The notes below the pieces were generated by a model. It saw only the letters and a program-made list of their open reading frames with translations. It did no database searches and had not been told where the DNA came from. Both the position numbers and the translations under genes were made by a program. DNA of 64,000 nucleotides from assembly GCA_025677815.1 (NCBI GenBank), contig JAIXMP010000006.1, positions 1 to 64,000 on the forward strand, given 5' to 3'. Within the stretch, counting starts at the first letter, position 1. Each line of letters begins with the position of its first letter. The stretch comes from Phascolomyces articulosus (Eukaryota; Mucoromycota; Mucoromycetes; Mucorales; Lichtheimiaceae). Below are positions 1 to 12,272 of this stretch, one piece after another.

Positions 1-3000
1 CAGACGCTGTGTCTTTGTCATACAATACATCTCCCTTCAACATCGATCCAAAGTAATTACTGAGCCGATATTTTATATCCACGGCCCCCCTTTTCGGTCC
101 ATTTCTTTCATTCGTCTGAACTTTGTTTATGGAAAGAATAAAATAAAAATAACTAAAACTTAGTATCACTTTTTTCGCATGGTGTTCAGTTAAGCTGCTT
201 AAACCTAGATCAAGTTTTTACGATTCGAGATTTATAATAGTTTGGTTCATTGTCTTCTCAAGTAATCACAATCAACTAATTAACTTTTCGCGCACAAGTG
301 CATAACGTTGGGGTTATTGGTGTTGTGCTTGTTTGTTAAAAATCATGTTGGAATGGCAAATGGATTCTCCATTATTATAATCGTTCCTGCTGTTGAAGCA
401 AGCTGGTCCTCCATGATTCAAGGAGGAAAAAAAAAATACTGGTGCAACGTGGTGGGGATTCAATTGAAGGTTTAAATAGGTAATCCCTCTTGTTCTACTA
501 GGAATGATATGTGTGGTACCTTTGATTAATCCAATGCTTATTGCTAGGATAGAAACATTTCCGGATCGTTCCTTCATGGAACAACTTTATGGAAGTTTAG
601 GTTAATTTCATTGTGGTTCGGTATAATGGGATCAAATTGACGGTGTAGGTTGTCTGATCAGCAACTGAGGCATGTGGACTTTTTTTTCATAATATATCTA
701 AAGTTTATTATCATTCCTCAATTCAAAAACTATTTACTCTCGTTATATCACTTGCAGAAAAAAAAAGTATGAATCCTTGTGAGCGTATTACATTGACTTG
801 AGTAAATGGTTGTATCTCATAGCACCTGGTTTTAATAAATACCCTGTTGGATTTATTCAAAAGGAGAAAAAAAAAGTTCTAATAGCAAATGTTTTATTCT
901 CTTATTTTGCACATACATTAATAATATAGATCTGTTGTTTTATTTCTATCTAGTAAACTCCTATATGTAAATAACCATTCCTGAATTTAATTGTTATTTT
1001 GCCTAAATGAATTGAGATATTTTAGTACATGATGTCTTTTGTGTGGGTTTGAATGACTGGTTGCCGTTTACATCTATTTGCCTTAAAACCATGAAATTAG
1101 AGAAGTTTGAAATTATAAATGAGAAAATACTCATAAAGTATCTGGATATAACACAAAAAAGAAAACAGCTTGAAGTTAAAGAAACTGAAGCCAAAGTGAA
1201 ACCACTATAAACCTATCATAGACAGATGCATAAATGCATGAACGATGATTACGTTGATTATTGATACTTTTTTTTATTTCATTTTTGAAAGGGATGATAC
1301 TATTCCACCTATCCTGAAACAATCTATCAAGCCTCGTTGATATTTAATTTGCAATGGATATGTGTTGTTTCAAGTAGTATGAATATACACTAACTGTTGA
1401 TACTGATAATGAGATTTTTTTTTTTTTTGCAAAACTTGGCTAATCATTCAAAATACCTTAAAGACAAATCCAAATGGATTATTACTACCAAAAATTCCAA
1501 TGAAAGAAACTTACTGAAAAGTATAAATCAACTGAAAAAGAAATCCAAAAGCGTGGATTTACGAATGGTACAAGTCTTTTGTTGGTTTAAAGTTCTTGTA
1601 TATATTATTTCACACTATATATCAAATGATAGGATGGGTGATATGTGTGGCTGATCCTTTTTACATATATATCAATTTTACTTAGTGAAAACCTTTTACT
1701 GGACAACAACAACAACAACAACAACAGTAATGCAGTAACAAGTGGATAATGGATGATACAAGAGATTATGTCGGGCCGTATCAAAATTTTTTGTTAATTT
1801 ACGTATACGTATCCAACCATGTAAGAAAGTAGCAATGCTAATAGTAGTGTATAAGCAACCATACGTATCAATAAATCCATTATTCCCTTGAATACAAGAC
1901 CATCTTAAGAACAGTCAACGAACAAATAATAATATCATATATTTCCTACGTACATGGTAGGAAAACTCTATTATTTATAAGTATAATTAGTTACTATGGA
2001 TACTACGTTCATTCTTCCGACGATCATTGCTTCGATATGGCGAGTTTTCTTTACTGCTATTGCTAATGTCGTTATCTCTGTAGTAGTTATGGTAGCAGCC
2101 ACGATCTGGGATTTACTATATCATGTGAGCGGCTTTTATTTTTGTTTACATCTTTCTTGAGAGAAAATAGGAGTTCAATGATGGTTATAAATATCATCAT
2201 GCCGCTGATTATATTTATACAAACTTTACGATACATAATGAATATTTACTATGATTATGAGGAGGAGGAGGATCATTCATCGTTTTGAAGTGCAATTAGA
2301 ATGGATATACGTGGCAAAAAAAAATTAGATAATATTGTTGTGCATCTTAAAAAAAAATATCATTCATTTTCTAAAGTGAAAAGAGAGACGAACAAAATCG
2401 ATAGAGTTAGCATCATTCTATGTAATAAAAGATATCGGACCTGTTTTTTTTCAAAATAGAAAATGGTAAGTTGCATAAAGGAAACTATATCTGACCTACA
2501 AAAAAAAAGACTAGACCTCATATCTTTATTCATTCTATATACCTCTTTAAGGTAGCCAGTTATCTTCATTTGATAAAGTGTATCTATATAACCCTTACTT
2601 GATTTTTATACAAATTTATGTAAGTGTACGAAGCTACTTTAATGAATTTTGAGGGAGTGAAAGAAAACAATAAAGAAGAAAAAGTTCATCTGAAACAACA
2701 AGGAAAATAAGATAGAACTTGTTATGTCTTAAGCAACCCCCTTTTTCTATCTCTCTTGTATAGAAAGATATTATAGTATCTCATTACCACATTGAATTTG
2801 ATGTATCATGTCGATCGACTCTATACCTTTTTATATGTAATGTAATATATAAAGAAAAGCCGGGTCGGGCGTAATAAGCAAGGTGTATTATATCTTGTCT
2901 GCGCAGCCCCCTTGCTGAAAGAGGGGGGGGGATTTTCTTCGGAATAACAAAAAAAAAATTGAATCAGTCAGAAATTTTCTTACAAATAGATGAAAGTCAA

Positions 3001-3462
3001 TAGTTTACTGTTTAAAAATATTTACGTATGTTTGATAGAAGATAATATCAGATAAAATGGTTTATTAAAAAGAAAAGTTACAGTTATCATGTTTAAAAAT
3101 TAAGATTTTTAGTTTGGAATCTCGGAAGTAAAAATACAAGAAAAAAAATAGGAGGTTAAAGTTTTTGGTTAGTGTGCCTTGGAAGAAAGGCGGAAAGGCA
3201 AAAAAAAAAAGCATAGAACGATGAATATGTAGTATTAAGGGGGTGTTTTTCTTTGGACGCTTGAATCTACTTCTTGCATACAGTATAAAAAGATGGACCG
3301 CATTATGAAGAAGAAAAAAAGGACATACATTTTATTTTACAGAGTGACAAAAAAACAACAACACGTTTTCGTTTTTTATTTTCATCTTCTTTTCTCTTTC
3401 TCTTTCTTTCTTTATCTCAAATCCTATAACGAAACGACGAAATAATACATATACAAAAAAAA
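1..3462. other. Long AT-rich non-coding stretch upstream of the secreted DPBB gene
   Basis: About 3.4 kb with no convincing conserved gene. It contains a (CAA)n/(ACA)n microsatellite near 1705-1727 and many A/T homopolymers. One small hydrophobic ORF at 1996-2160 is listed separately. The last ~110 bp (about 3349-3460) form a pyrimidine-rich tract (CTTTCTCTTTCTTTC-like) directly before the ATG at 3463, typical of a fungal core promoter/5' leader. Confidence 0.6.
1996..2160 (+). CDS. Candidate small hydrophobic peptide (54 aa), unrecognised
   Basis: An ATG-initiated frame of 54 codons lies in otherwise stop-rich sequence. The peptide has one strongly hydrophobic stretch (roughly residues 20-43, containing ANVVISVVVMVAAT) that could span a membrane, flanked by Trp/Arg and by a WDLLYH segment. 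A possible splice donor (CAT|GTGAGC) falls at about residue 43, so this could also be a first exon. I recognise no family and no clear downstream exon. It could be a chance ORF. Confidence 0.2.
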   Translation: MDTTFILPTIIASIWRVFFTAIANVVISVVVMVAATIWDLLYHVSGFYFCLHLS

Positions 3463-4123
3463 ATGCGGTACCATCATCATCATCAGCAGCAGCAGCAGCA
3501 TCCAAAAAAATCTTTTGCATTACTTTTATTTTTCATTATAGCAGCATCATTTATATCAATTGACATGGTGCACGGTGCACCCACCGTTTATAATAACCAC
3601 CATTTGATTGAAAAACGAGGTGGTGAAAAATATCAAGGGACTGCCACTTTTTTCTTTCCAGAAAAAGAAGGTGGACCTTATGGTGCCTGTGGAAAAAAAG
3701 AAAATCGACATTCTCATATTGTGGCATTAAATCATGAACAATATGGTGATATGGATGCCAAAAGTAAATGGTGTGGTAAAAAGATTCGTGTAGAAGGTGA
3801 AAAAGGATCCATGGATCTTGAAATCAATGATGGTAAGAAGTCTATCCTTGATAATAGTAGTTTTATACTATACGTGAAAAGGCATTTGTATACTAAATGA
3901 GATCAATACATGTTGTATAGCTTGTCCCGGTTGTGATTATGGTGATTTGGTGAGTCTACTTTTATTAAATTTCTTTAGCAAGAAAGGATGACTATCTTTT
4001 TTTACTTATATATTTGTCATTGGGTTCTATTTTATTCATTAGGATCTTACACCCGATGTATTCAAAGAAATCATTGGGGAATTCGAGCAAGGCGTAGGCC
4101 CAATTACTTGGTATCTCATCTAA
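3463..4123 (+). CDS. Small secreted RlpA-like double-psi beta-barrel (DPBB) protein
   Basis: Exons 3463-3832, 3921-3949 and 4043-4123 join in frame to 159 aa. The N-terminus starts with a His/Gln run, then a hydrophobic signal-peptide core (about residues 17-35, FALLLFFIIAASF) ending near VHGAP. A Lys-Arg pair before GGEKYQG could be a Kex2-type processing site. The mature part is a single RlpA-like/barwin-related DPBB domain: GPYGACGKK, then SHIVALNHEQY, KWCGKKIRV, and the hallmark INDACPGCDYGDLDLTPDVF formed only after both introns are removed, ending in GVGPITWYLI. Proteins of this type are secreted and cysteine-stabilised; known relatives include protease inhibitors, expansin-like and plant-interaction proteins, so substrate or partner cannot be assigned. 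A CT-rich tract and a TATAAAA-like motif near 3283 precede the gene. Confidence 0.88.
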
Positions 4124-7100
4124 AAATCACGTTTGCCATATATATATATATATATATAATAACTTGAAAATAGTGTTGTTGTATGTTTATTATTCGATGA
4201 TGAATACTTCTTCTGTTGTCTTTTTTTTTCTATTATGTCTCTATTATTATAATTCATCTCTTTGTATATTCTGCTATATTTTACCATCTCTCGCTACATT
4301 TCACCTTAACCAAAACTATTACGTATTTCTATACGGCTACTTTTTTTTAGTACTACTAGTCATCAACCTTCTTTTTACTACATTTCTTTTTTATATTTCT
4401 CAATTTCCACCATTGAAACGGTTTATTATATTACTTTATTAAAAACCGTATTTTGCTGTCGTAGTCCATTTATTTTATATCTACTCATTTATAATAAAAA
4501 ATCAACCTATCAGTCTTTTTTTTTTGTTCTACGTCTATTACGTACAACTAATACTATGCAAAAGAAAAAAAAAAAAAAAAAGAAAAAAGATTGACAACCG
4601 TGCGGATAAACAAAGAAGGATCAACAGCACACATCTTTATTTTCATGACTTTAGCAGCAGCATATCGACATTTTACTCCTTGTATATACTATAAATAATA
4701 ACGAACGTACGATGATGTGAAGAAAGAAATGATGCTTGTTGTCACATATTGGAGAAATACGAAGCTAATGACATATTCATTCAATAAGTGAAATACGTAG
4801 GGTACAGTAATTATTATAATATTATGTTACTGCCATGAGATCGGAAAGATATGATAGTTGATAGTAGTAACATAAAAAAATGTTGTGATAAAGTACGTAA
4901 TGGCAAGTAGACATCTTTTTTTTTTCTCTTTAAAAAAATCTTTCTAATTTCTTATCTTCCTGTCATCATACAAACTCTTCTATATATATATATATATATA
5001 TAAAGAAGATAAACAAAAGCAATGGGTTCTTAGGGATAAGTTGTTATTCACCATCGTGCGACAGGACGAAATAGTAACAATAAAGGGGGTGAACGAAGAA
5101 GAGTGATGCATAAATTATTTTATTATAAATGCATTTAACTGCTATATCTATTTCTATTGTTGAAGATTATGACCGAAATTTTGATCTCATCATCCACTTC
5201 TCATTCAAGTAAAGGGAAAACAATCCAGCCTCTCTGTATAGGCCAATGCGATTCAAGATAAACAGAGAATAAACAAAATATCACAAAGAGAGGGTTTATA
5301 TATCCCTTAAAAATAGAATCTATCCAATGATGATGATTATGATTATGTGAAGCAACATAAAAAATAAATCTAACAAAATGAAGAAAAAGATGATCTGATG
5401 GCGTATTATCGTTGGTTATTACATTTGGCGAATAAATAAATGCATATCAACCCTTCAAGTCTTTATCATGCCGATCAACAAGTAAATAATAAATAGATAG
5501 GCCAGATGTACATCATCGTTATACTCATTTATATATATTTTGTATATTATTATAAGAATGTGCTGGCCATGGCGCAATATATTTATTACTGTAAAAAAAA
5601 ATATACATTCATGTATTCGTAAACGCATGCATATGCATAAAAACAGGATTTAGTAGATACCTTCTTGAGGCTAAAATAGATTGCTACTTATGGTTTGCTG
5701 TGGTAGTACTATACATCATACTTCTTACTGATGTTTTCTATAAGAGGAGGAAAAAGAAGAAAATGATTTTATTTTTAATAATGACTACATTATTGGGCCG
5801 CTATCATTATCTAAAATATAAAGTATATAATGGATAACATATCATACTAAAGAATGATAATCATACAACATGAGTATTAAAACAAAGGATTTGCGTATAA
5901 CTTTTTTACTATAATAAAAGGCAAGGGGCTTTTCTGTACGATTACTATACCATAATCACCATCAGATATCCATATCTATATATTTATTATTGTTAGGTCT
6001 TAAAAGTAAATGGAGTATTGAAAAAAAAAATAAAGATAAAAAAAATCAGTAAACTGACATGATTCCTCCACACAAAAGGAATGTATTATATGTAGCTAGT
6101 ATTGTCAAATTGTCAAAGTATTGCGGATGATAAGAAAAAAATATGTATCTGAGAGAAGAATGATTGTTTGCATAAAATAAAAAGAAAACAGCAACAAGCG
6201 ATTTGGTATCTTTGAAGAAATGTACGTACTATATATAAGTCAATGTATTCATTTTCCTAGGAGGGGTACAGATGAGTCATATACTTCTTTCCACAAATTG
6301 GCTTCAATCTTTGATAATAATTTTTTTCGCTCATCGTTGAATTTTTTAGTAATGATTTTTTCTATGTTTGTATATATACACCCTTTCTCGATGTCATATA
6401 TATTATTCACAAGTTGTGTTGAGGACACTATTCAACCATCAACAGCAATGACATCATCTCTTTTTTTTTTTTTACTTAAGCAACTCTAAACAGAACAATC
6501 TCTTTAGCAGCAAACAATACACTGACAGTTGTTGTTCCTTCTTATGCATTTGTTGTTCATTAATATAGTACACGATAAATAATGAGGATAACAATAATAA
6601 AAAATACTTAATCTTGATTATGTAAAAATGAATATGAACATCCTATATATATTACTATTCGTCATCGATCCATTGCTGAAAGGGGCTGCTATTTATAATG
6701 GAGGCGAAAGTTCTAGTTGTTGGTGATATTAGTGGGCGAAGGTCATTAGAGATAGCGAGATATTGCACTCTGAAACATTCATAGTGTTGTAGTATTGATA
6801 TCATAAGAAGGGATCAATCAGCTATAGCATCTCCTAGTTTCAACCGTGGAAAAGAAACATAGCAACGTTATTACTCCTTCTATATATTCATTTTTTTTTA
6901 TATTGCACACTTTTTGTTCCCATACGTTGGCTCGTATTTGTAGGATATGTCAAAGGGTCGGATAAATCGCATCTCAATGTGAATCTCTAGAATTATTTGG
7001 TTCCGTCGTCTTGTCTTTTTTTTACACTTTTAAGATCAAGATGACTTGTCAATGTTTTTTTTTGGGGGGGGGACAGAACAGTATTTCAGTGAACGTGAAT

Positions 7101-9698
7101 GAATGAAATATAATTATATATTACCATAGATCAGTCAAGCGACGTTGTGGCATTAGCAAGACTTTTTGACCATTTGATGCGAATAACAGTTAAGAGAGTA
7201 TTGAGTATACGTATCGAATTTTTTTATTTTTTGAGATCAGAGTACTCAACATATTCAAGTTAAAACTTTGAATGACCTATTTTAAAATATCTTTCTTCGT
7301 CATGATAAATAATGGGGACACAACAAACGCGGTTAAAGAATGAATTATTTCTATAATTAGATTTTTTTTTTTGGATGTAGTACCAGTATCATCAACAAGT
7401 TGCATTCCCGAATCAACGTATTTATGTTTATCCAGAAGACGCTAACGGTATGCAGTAGTAAGGATGCTGTAATTTATTGTGATTAAGAAGTAGGATCACC
7501 ATAACCATGTAAAAATAATGGTAGTTTTCTTCATAGTGAAAGAAATAAGACATGAATTGGTTCTCATGAAAGTGTCATAATATATAATGAATGATACAGA
7601 CCAAGGTGAAGAGAAGGAAGGTGATCAAAAGGCAACCACGATGATTGACATAGTTATTATTTTTTCATTTGTAAATTGTTTATTTCATCATCATCTTTAT
7701 AAGATATGAAACATTCAACTAGATCAAAAGGCCAGCATGTATATCAACAAAAGTTAAGAAGTATAGTTTTTTTAAATAAATGAATTCATGATAGCTCTAA
7801 TAAGAATGATGTATATAATATAAAAAGAGAGAACGTATTCTTATTTTTTTTATAAAGAGGTATAATAATAAATAAGAACATAACACTGGGTTTATCATTG
7901 GTGATACATTCTTGAATCAACCAGCATTGCCATGTTAAAAAACTATAATAGGAAAGTTGCCGATGACAAGATACTTTAGAAAAAAATTTTCCGGTGGTTG
8001 TTGTGTTAAGCAAAAGTTTATTTTTATCGTTTCATCAAAAACAGTAAAATAATTATCATCTATTGCTTCTTGTTTTATTATTAATAAAAATAATCAATAA
8101 TAATAACCAAAGAATAGAATGTCTCTGATAATGAAAGAAACGCGTCGTCTCGTATTTTAATAATGCAAGAACATCCATGGAATGATAGATGTTGGGGAAA
8201 TATTATTAAAAAAAAAGAGCTATAAATATAACTCAAAATACTATGTAAAAAAAGTTTCTTTTTTTCCATGGTCAGCCCATGTATAGAAATGTCATGGGTT
8301 CCATTTTTTGTTATTCTCTCTACATCTAAGTAGTCTATTAAAGAAAGCATGAATCTAATGACCAATCATAGTAATAATTGTATCTATCAACCCAACAAAA
8401 AAAATAACCATTATGTAATATAAGATGACTAGGTTCATAATGAAATGAAAGAGAGAGAGAGCGAGGAGGTAGCTTACTATTATTATTACATACTCCTACT
8501 TGTAATATAATAATACTTCTCCTACCTTTCTCTCCTTTCTTTTCAAAAGAGGCGGATTGAAAAGTCTGTGCGCCAAAAAATAAAAAAGCTTTTTTTTTCT
8601 TTGTTACACACTCCTTGATCTATTAATAATAAGAAATATTATACATTCATCTATACTTCTTTATATACAAATGATTCTTTTTTCCATTAAGATATTACGA
8701 ATAATCCAACAACTTCACGTGTAATAAATTCTATACACAGAAAAATAAAGTATATATTTGTATCACTCTTCAAACACCAACACGCGGGTAAAAAATAATA
8801 ATAATCTTGTACCATGTTGTACTAAAAGTACTTTATATTAGTTTTAGTTAGTAACAAGAAGTTATATAAGTGATTGTATGTTGTATATTATTGTATATTT
8901 GAATTAGAATACCCAAAACAAAGAATGGGTTCCCTAGGGCTGGTTTCTTTGGTTGGTAAAGTAAAACCATGGGAAATGAATGGGAGTTGATAAACCAATA
9001 AACATTCAAGGAATTATGTTAGCTATATCTCTCACACACAGGTTTTTTTTTTTGCGGAAAGAAGTTTTTAACTCGGGTACGTAACCATCGTCCTCATTTT
9101 TTGCTTATTTTAACCAAAATCAATCGATTCTACTGATATCTCTTTAAACAATAGTAAAAAAAAAAAAAAGAAAAAGAGAAAAGAAGAAAAACAGGATTTA
9201 TAACTCTAACCGGGAAAACAAACTAAAAAAGAAAACCTTAAAAATAACGGCGCCACGGGTTTTTTTTCCACATTTCCCATTTATCTTATTGCTATATTGT
9301 TCTCAGCCATGATTTATTCCAGCCACACAGCTCACATAGAATCCCTTTAACCAAAAAGAAGAAAAAAGCGGAAGTCAATATGAGTGGTGTGTTAGTATAG
9401 CTGGTGGTACCTTGGCAATATATCACCAATAAATGGATATTTCGGACCTGAAAAAAAAAGTGAAAGAAAAAAAGAAAAAAAAACAATTAAGTTTTATCAA
9501 AGAACACAGCAAGTAAAACTACACTTCTTTTTTTTCTCTTTTTCTTTTTTCTCCACTTTATATATATATATCCACAATTTTTAAGCAATTTTTATATTTA
9601 ATATCACTTATAAGCCCCTCCCCCTCATAAATATATTTAAGACCCAATCCAATTTTTAAGAAACAAATATAACAAAATAACAACACACTCTTCTTCGA
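4124..9698. other. Very long non-coding region (5.6 kb)
   Basis: No convincing gene on either strand; the open frames are short, A/T-driven and lack family motifs. It holds (TA)n repeats at about 4138-4159 and 4982-5002 and many A or T runs of 8-18 nt. It is unusually long compared with the 130-300 bp gaps seen at 34-38 kb, and it lies upstream of a Gln/Ser-rich, possibly regulatory, protein gene. Confidence 0.5.
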
Positions 9699-10670
9699 AT
9701 GGACAAGACGCTTTCTGATTATGACCAAAGTCTTGAAGAGTTGGAGCGTCAAAGAGAACATCTTGAACTTGTAATGAAAAAGATGGGTCAAGAATGGGAA
9801 GAAAGGTAAAATATATTTTTTTTCTCTACTCAATGAAAATATTGTATTATTATTTTTTTTTACTTACACTCTTCTTCTTTTCAATATAACAGTGGTGCAG
9901 GCATTGGCTGGATGGCATTACAACAATCAACCGGTAATTCGGAATCAGATAATGTCGTACCAACTGACAATGTCGATAATGAAGTGCATGAAACGGATTC
10001 ACTTGACATGACGATACGTACATCCCCTTCACCACCATTACAACCTAATGACCCTTTGGAATATTCACCACAACCTTCATCAACTCTAGAATTACGCGAT
10101 CCATACCCACCTACACCTCTTTCCCCTGAATCGCAACAACAACAACAACAACAACAACAACAAAATAATACACGTAATTCTTTAGACGAAGGTTTACATG
10201 TTATTATAGAACCAAAAAATCAACAACAAGATCAATCACAATCCTCTTTAAATTTATTAATGCAACAAGCAACACCTTCTTCCAATGGTCCTTCCGCTGA
10301 TTATCTCCAGTCATTGCTTAATGTGAATGAAGCTCTGCTGGCTCAGAGTCTTACTTCTTCATCATCATCATCTTCTACAAATCATGAACAACCTTCTTCT
10401 TCGTCATCTATACAAGAACAATCACCTTCTCATCTTCATATTCATCAACATCATCGACGTAATCATAGTCAAACCAAAGAAGAATTACATCATTTCATGA
10501 CTGGATTTCCTTTAGATGATGCTACCACTTCTATATTATCACCACCAATCACACCAGAAGAATCTTATTCTACGATTCGTGCATCTTGTTTAAGTAGAAA
10601 TAGTTCTTTAGCGAAAAGCGCTGTGCGTCCATCGACTTCTCATTCTACATCTTTTCAACAACAACATTAA
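9699..10670 (+). CDS. Gln/Ser-rich low-complexity protein with short coiled-coil N-terminus, unknown function
   Basis: Exons 9699-9805 and 9893-10670 join in frame (AG|T) to 294 aa. The first exon encodes a charged, heptad-like helix (LEELERQREHLELVMKKM) followed by GQEWEESGAGIGWM, the only part that looks conserved or folded. The rest is disordered: proline-rich stretches, a Gln run (about residues 140-150), a Ser run and His-rich patches, with SPP/SPPITPE-type proline-directed phosphorylation sites near the C-terminus. Such composition is usual for fungal transcriptional or signalling regulators, but no DNA-binding domain is visible. I do not recognise the family. The start was chosen because the ATG follows a pyrimidine-rich leader and the intron has good GTAAAA...AACAG borders. 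Confidence 0.7.
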
Positions 10671-11750
10671 TTTCAATCTCTTTTGATGATTTTTTTTCCT
10701 CCATTCATTCGATCTCTTAAAACAACAAAAAAACATATTTAATTATGTTTGATATCCCAAGTTTCTTTTAAACAACGCACACTTTTTTTCTTTCTTTTAT
10801 GGCATGCAAATTTTACTACAAAAACATACACATCTCTCTATAGCATTTTTTTTATATTCTTCATTTTTTAAAATTACAAAAAAACACTTTCATGATTTTT
10901 TCTCCTCCAAACATTTCCCTCCCATTTGATTGCTGGTTTTATCAATTTTGGGAGTGGAAAATCGATCTATCATTCTTATTCATTCAAATCTATCACACAC
11001 ACTCACTCTCTATATATATACGCGTTATGCTATGCAACCTTCTCCATCTTTTCATTGATAATAATAATAAAAAAAATAAAAAAATAAAAAACAAAAAACA
11101 TTTGTAAAATATTTCATTTTTCGATACGTTAGTATATCTAATTTCCCCCCTTAGTTTTTTTGACATGTCTGGTCTAAAAAAGGATATAATTATTAGAATA
11201 TTTGCAAATTTATTTATTATTATAATTAATCATAATAATATATAAAATATTACAGTTATTGGATGGGTAAAACGAGAGAGAAGAGAGATATACCATGAAA
11301 CAAATGAGATAATAACGAAAACGAATTATGACTGGGTGTTGTTTCACTTTCAATTTTAATCGGAGAATAGAAATTAATCATGATCTGACAGCCAAAAAAC
11401 TTTTTTTTGTATGTTAGAAAATCACCTGTTTGTATAAAGTAAAGGCTGAGAAAAAAAAAGAGGATGCAAAATGATCATGTGTATGTGTGTTACTTTTTTT
11501 TGCATAATGAACCTTATTTTTGGGAGATTTTATATAAATAAAGCAAGCTTAATTACAACAAGAACAAAGCGTTTCGTTTGTAATAAAAACACTGTTGATA
11601 TTGGGAAGAGAGTACATCGTATCACTTGTTTTTCATAAAAGATCAAACTTTTTGTACATATTATACGTAAAACATGTGTGTGAAAGTGAATAATTATGGT
11701 TATTAAGAAATCCACATTATTGGATCTTATCCTATCTCTTCTTCTTTTCA

Positions 11751-11753
<3 letters not shown>

Positions 11754-11786
<33 letters not shown>
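11754..11786. repeat. (TA)n microsatellite
   Basis: An uninterrupted TA dinucleotide run of about 33 bp in intergenic DNA. Confidence 0.95.
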
Positions 11787-11790
<4 letters not shown>

Positions 11791-12172
11791 TTTGGGTAAA
11801 TATGATCCCCATTTCAAGTGGTATATTTTTTTTTATTAGCCACAAGGAAACGAGACCTAATAGAGTATTAGTAGTGATGTGGCGTTCACTTAATTACTAT
11901 TACATTAGTAACAAAAATTAAATGATACCGTAAATAACTTTGTTGTCGATATATAGTTAGTTGGATCATAAAATCATTTCAAAAATGACGGTTACCTGTT
12001 CATTTTTTTAAAAAAATTATAGAAAAGAGTACCTAAATTATGTTTATAGGTAATGTCAACATTCTTATTTATCGATTGACCAAGATTTTTATTATACACA
12101 CTAATAAAGGACCCTTGAAACAGAAGCACTATTTCATATATACAAGTCATTTTTATGAATCACCATCATGTC

Positions 12173-12272
12173 ATTACCATGGGAATACTATTTGTTTCAA
12201 TGGAAACCACATCATTAACAATTCATCACCCGGAAAACGGTCATGGCAACACCACTTTGTCACCATGGAAAC
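12173..12272. promoter_or_regulatory. Cluster of RFX/X-box-like motifs
   Basis: Within 100 bp there are five sequences resembling the RFX (Crt1/Rfx1) X-box, an imperfect palindrome centred on CCATGG: ATTACCATGGGAAT (12173-12186), GTTTCAATGGAAAC (12194-12207), ATCACCCGGAAAAC (12225-12238), GGTCATGGCAAC (12239-12250) and GTCACCATGGAAAC (12259-12272). The second and fifth fit the GTNNC-N-ATGGNAAC form best. The matching central positions are spaced about 21, 31, 12 and 22 bp, close to multiples of a helical turn. No gene overlaps them; the nearest downstream gene is the C2H2 factor about 2.1 kb away. Function is inferred from motif shape only. Confidence 0.4.
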
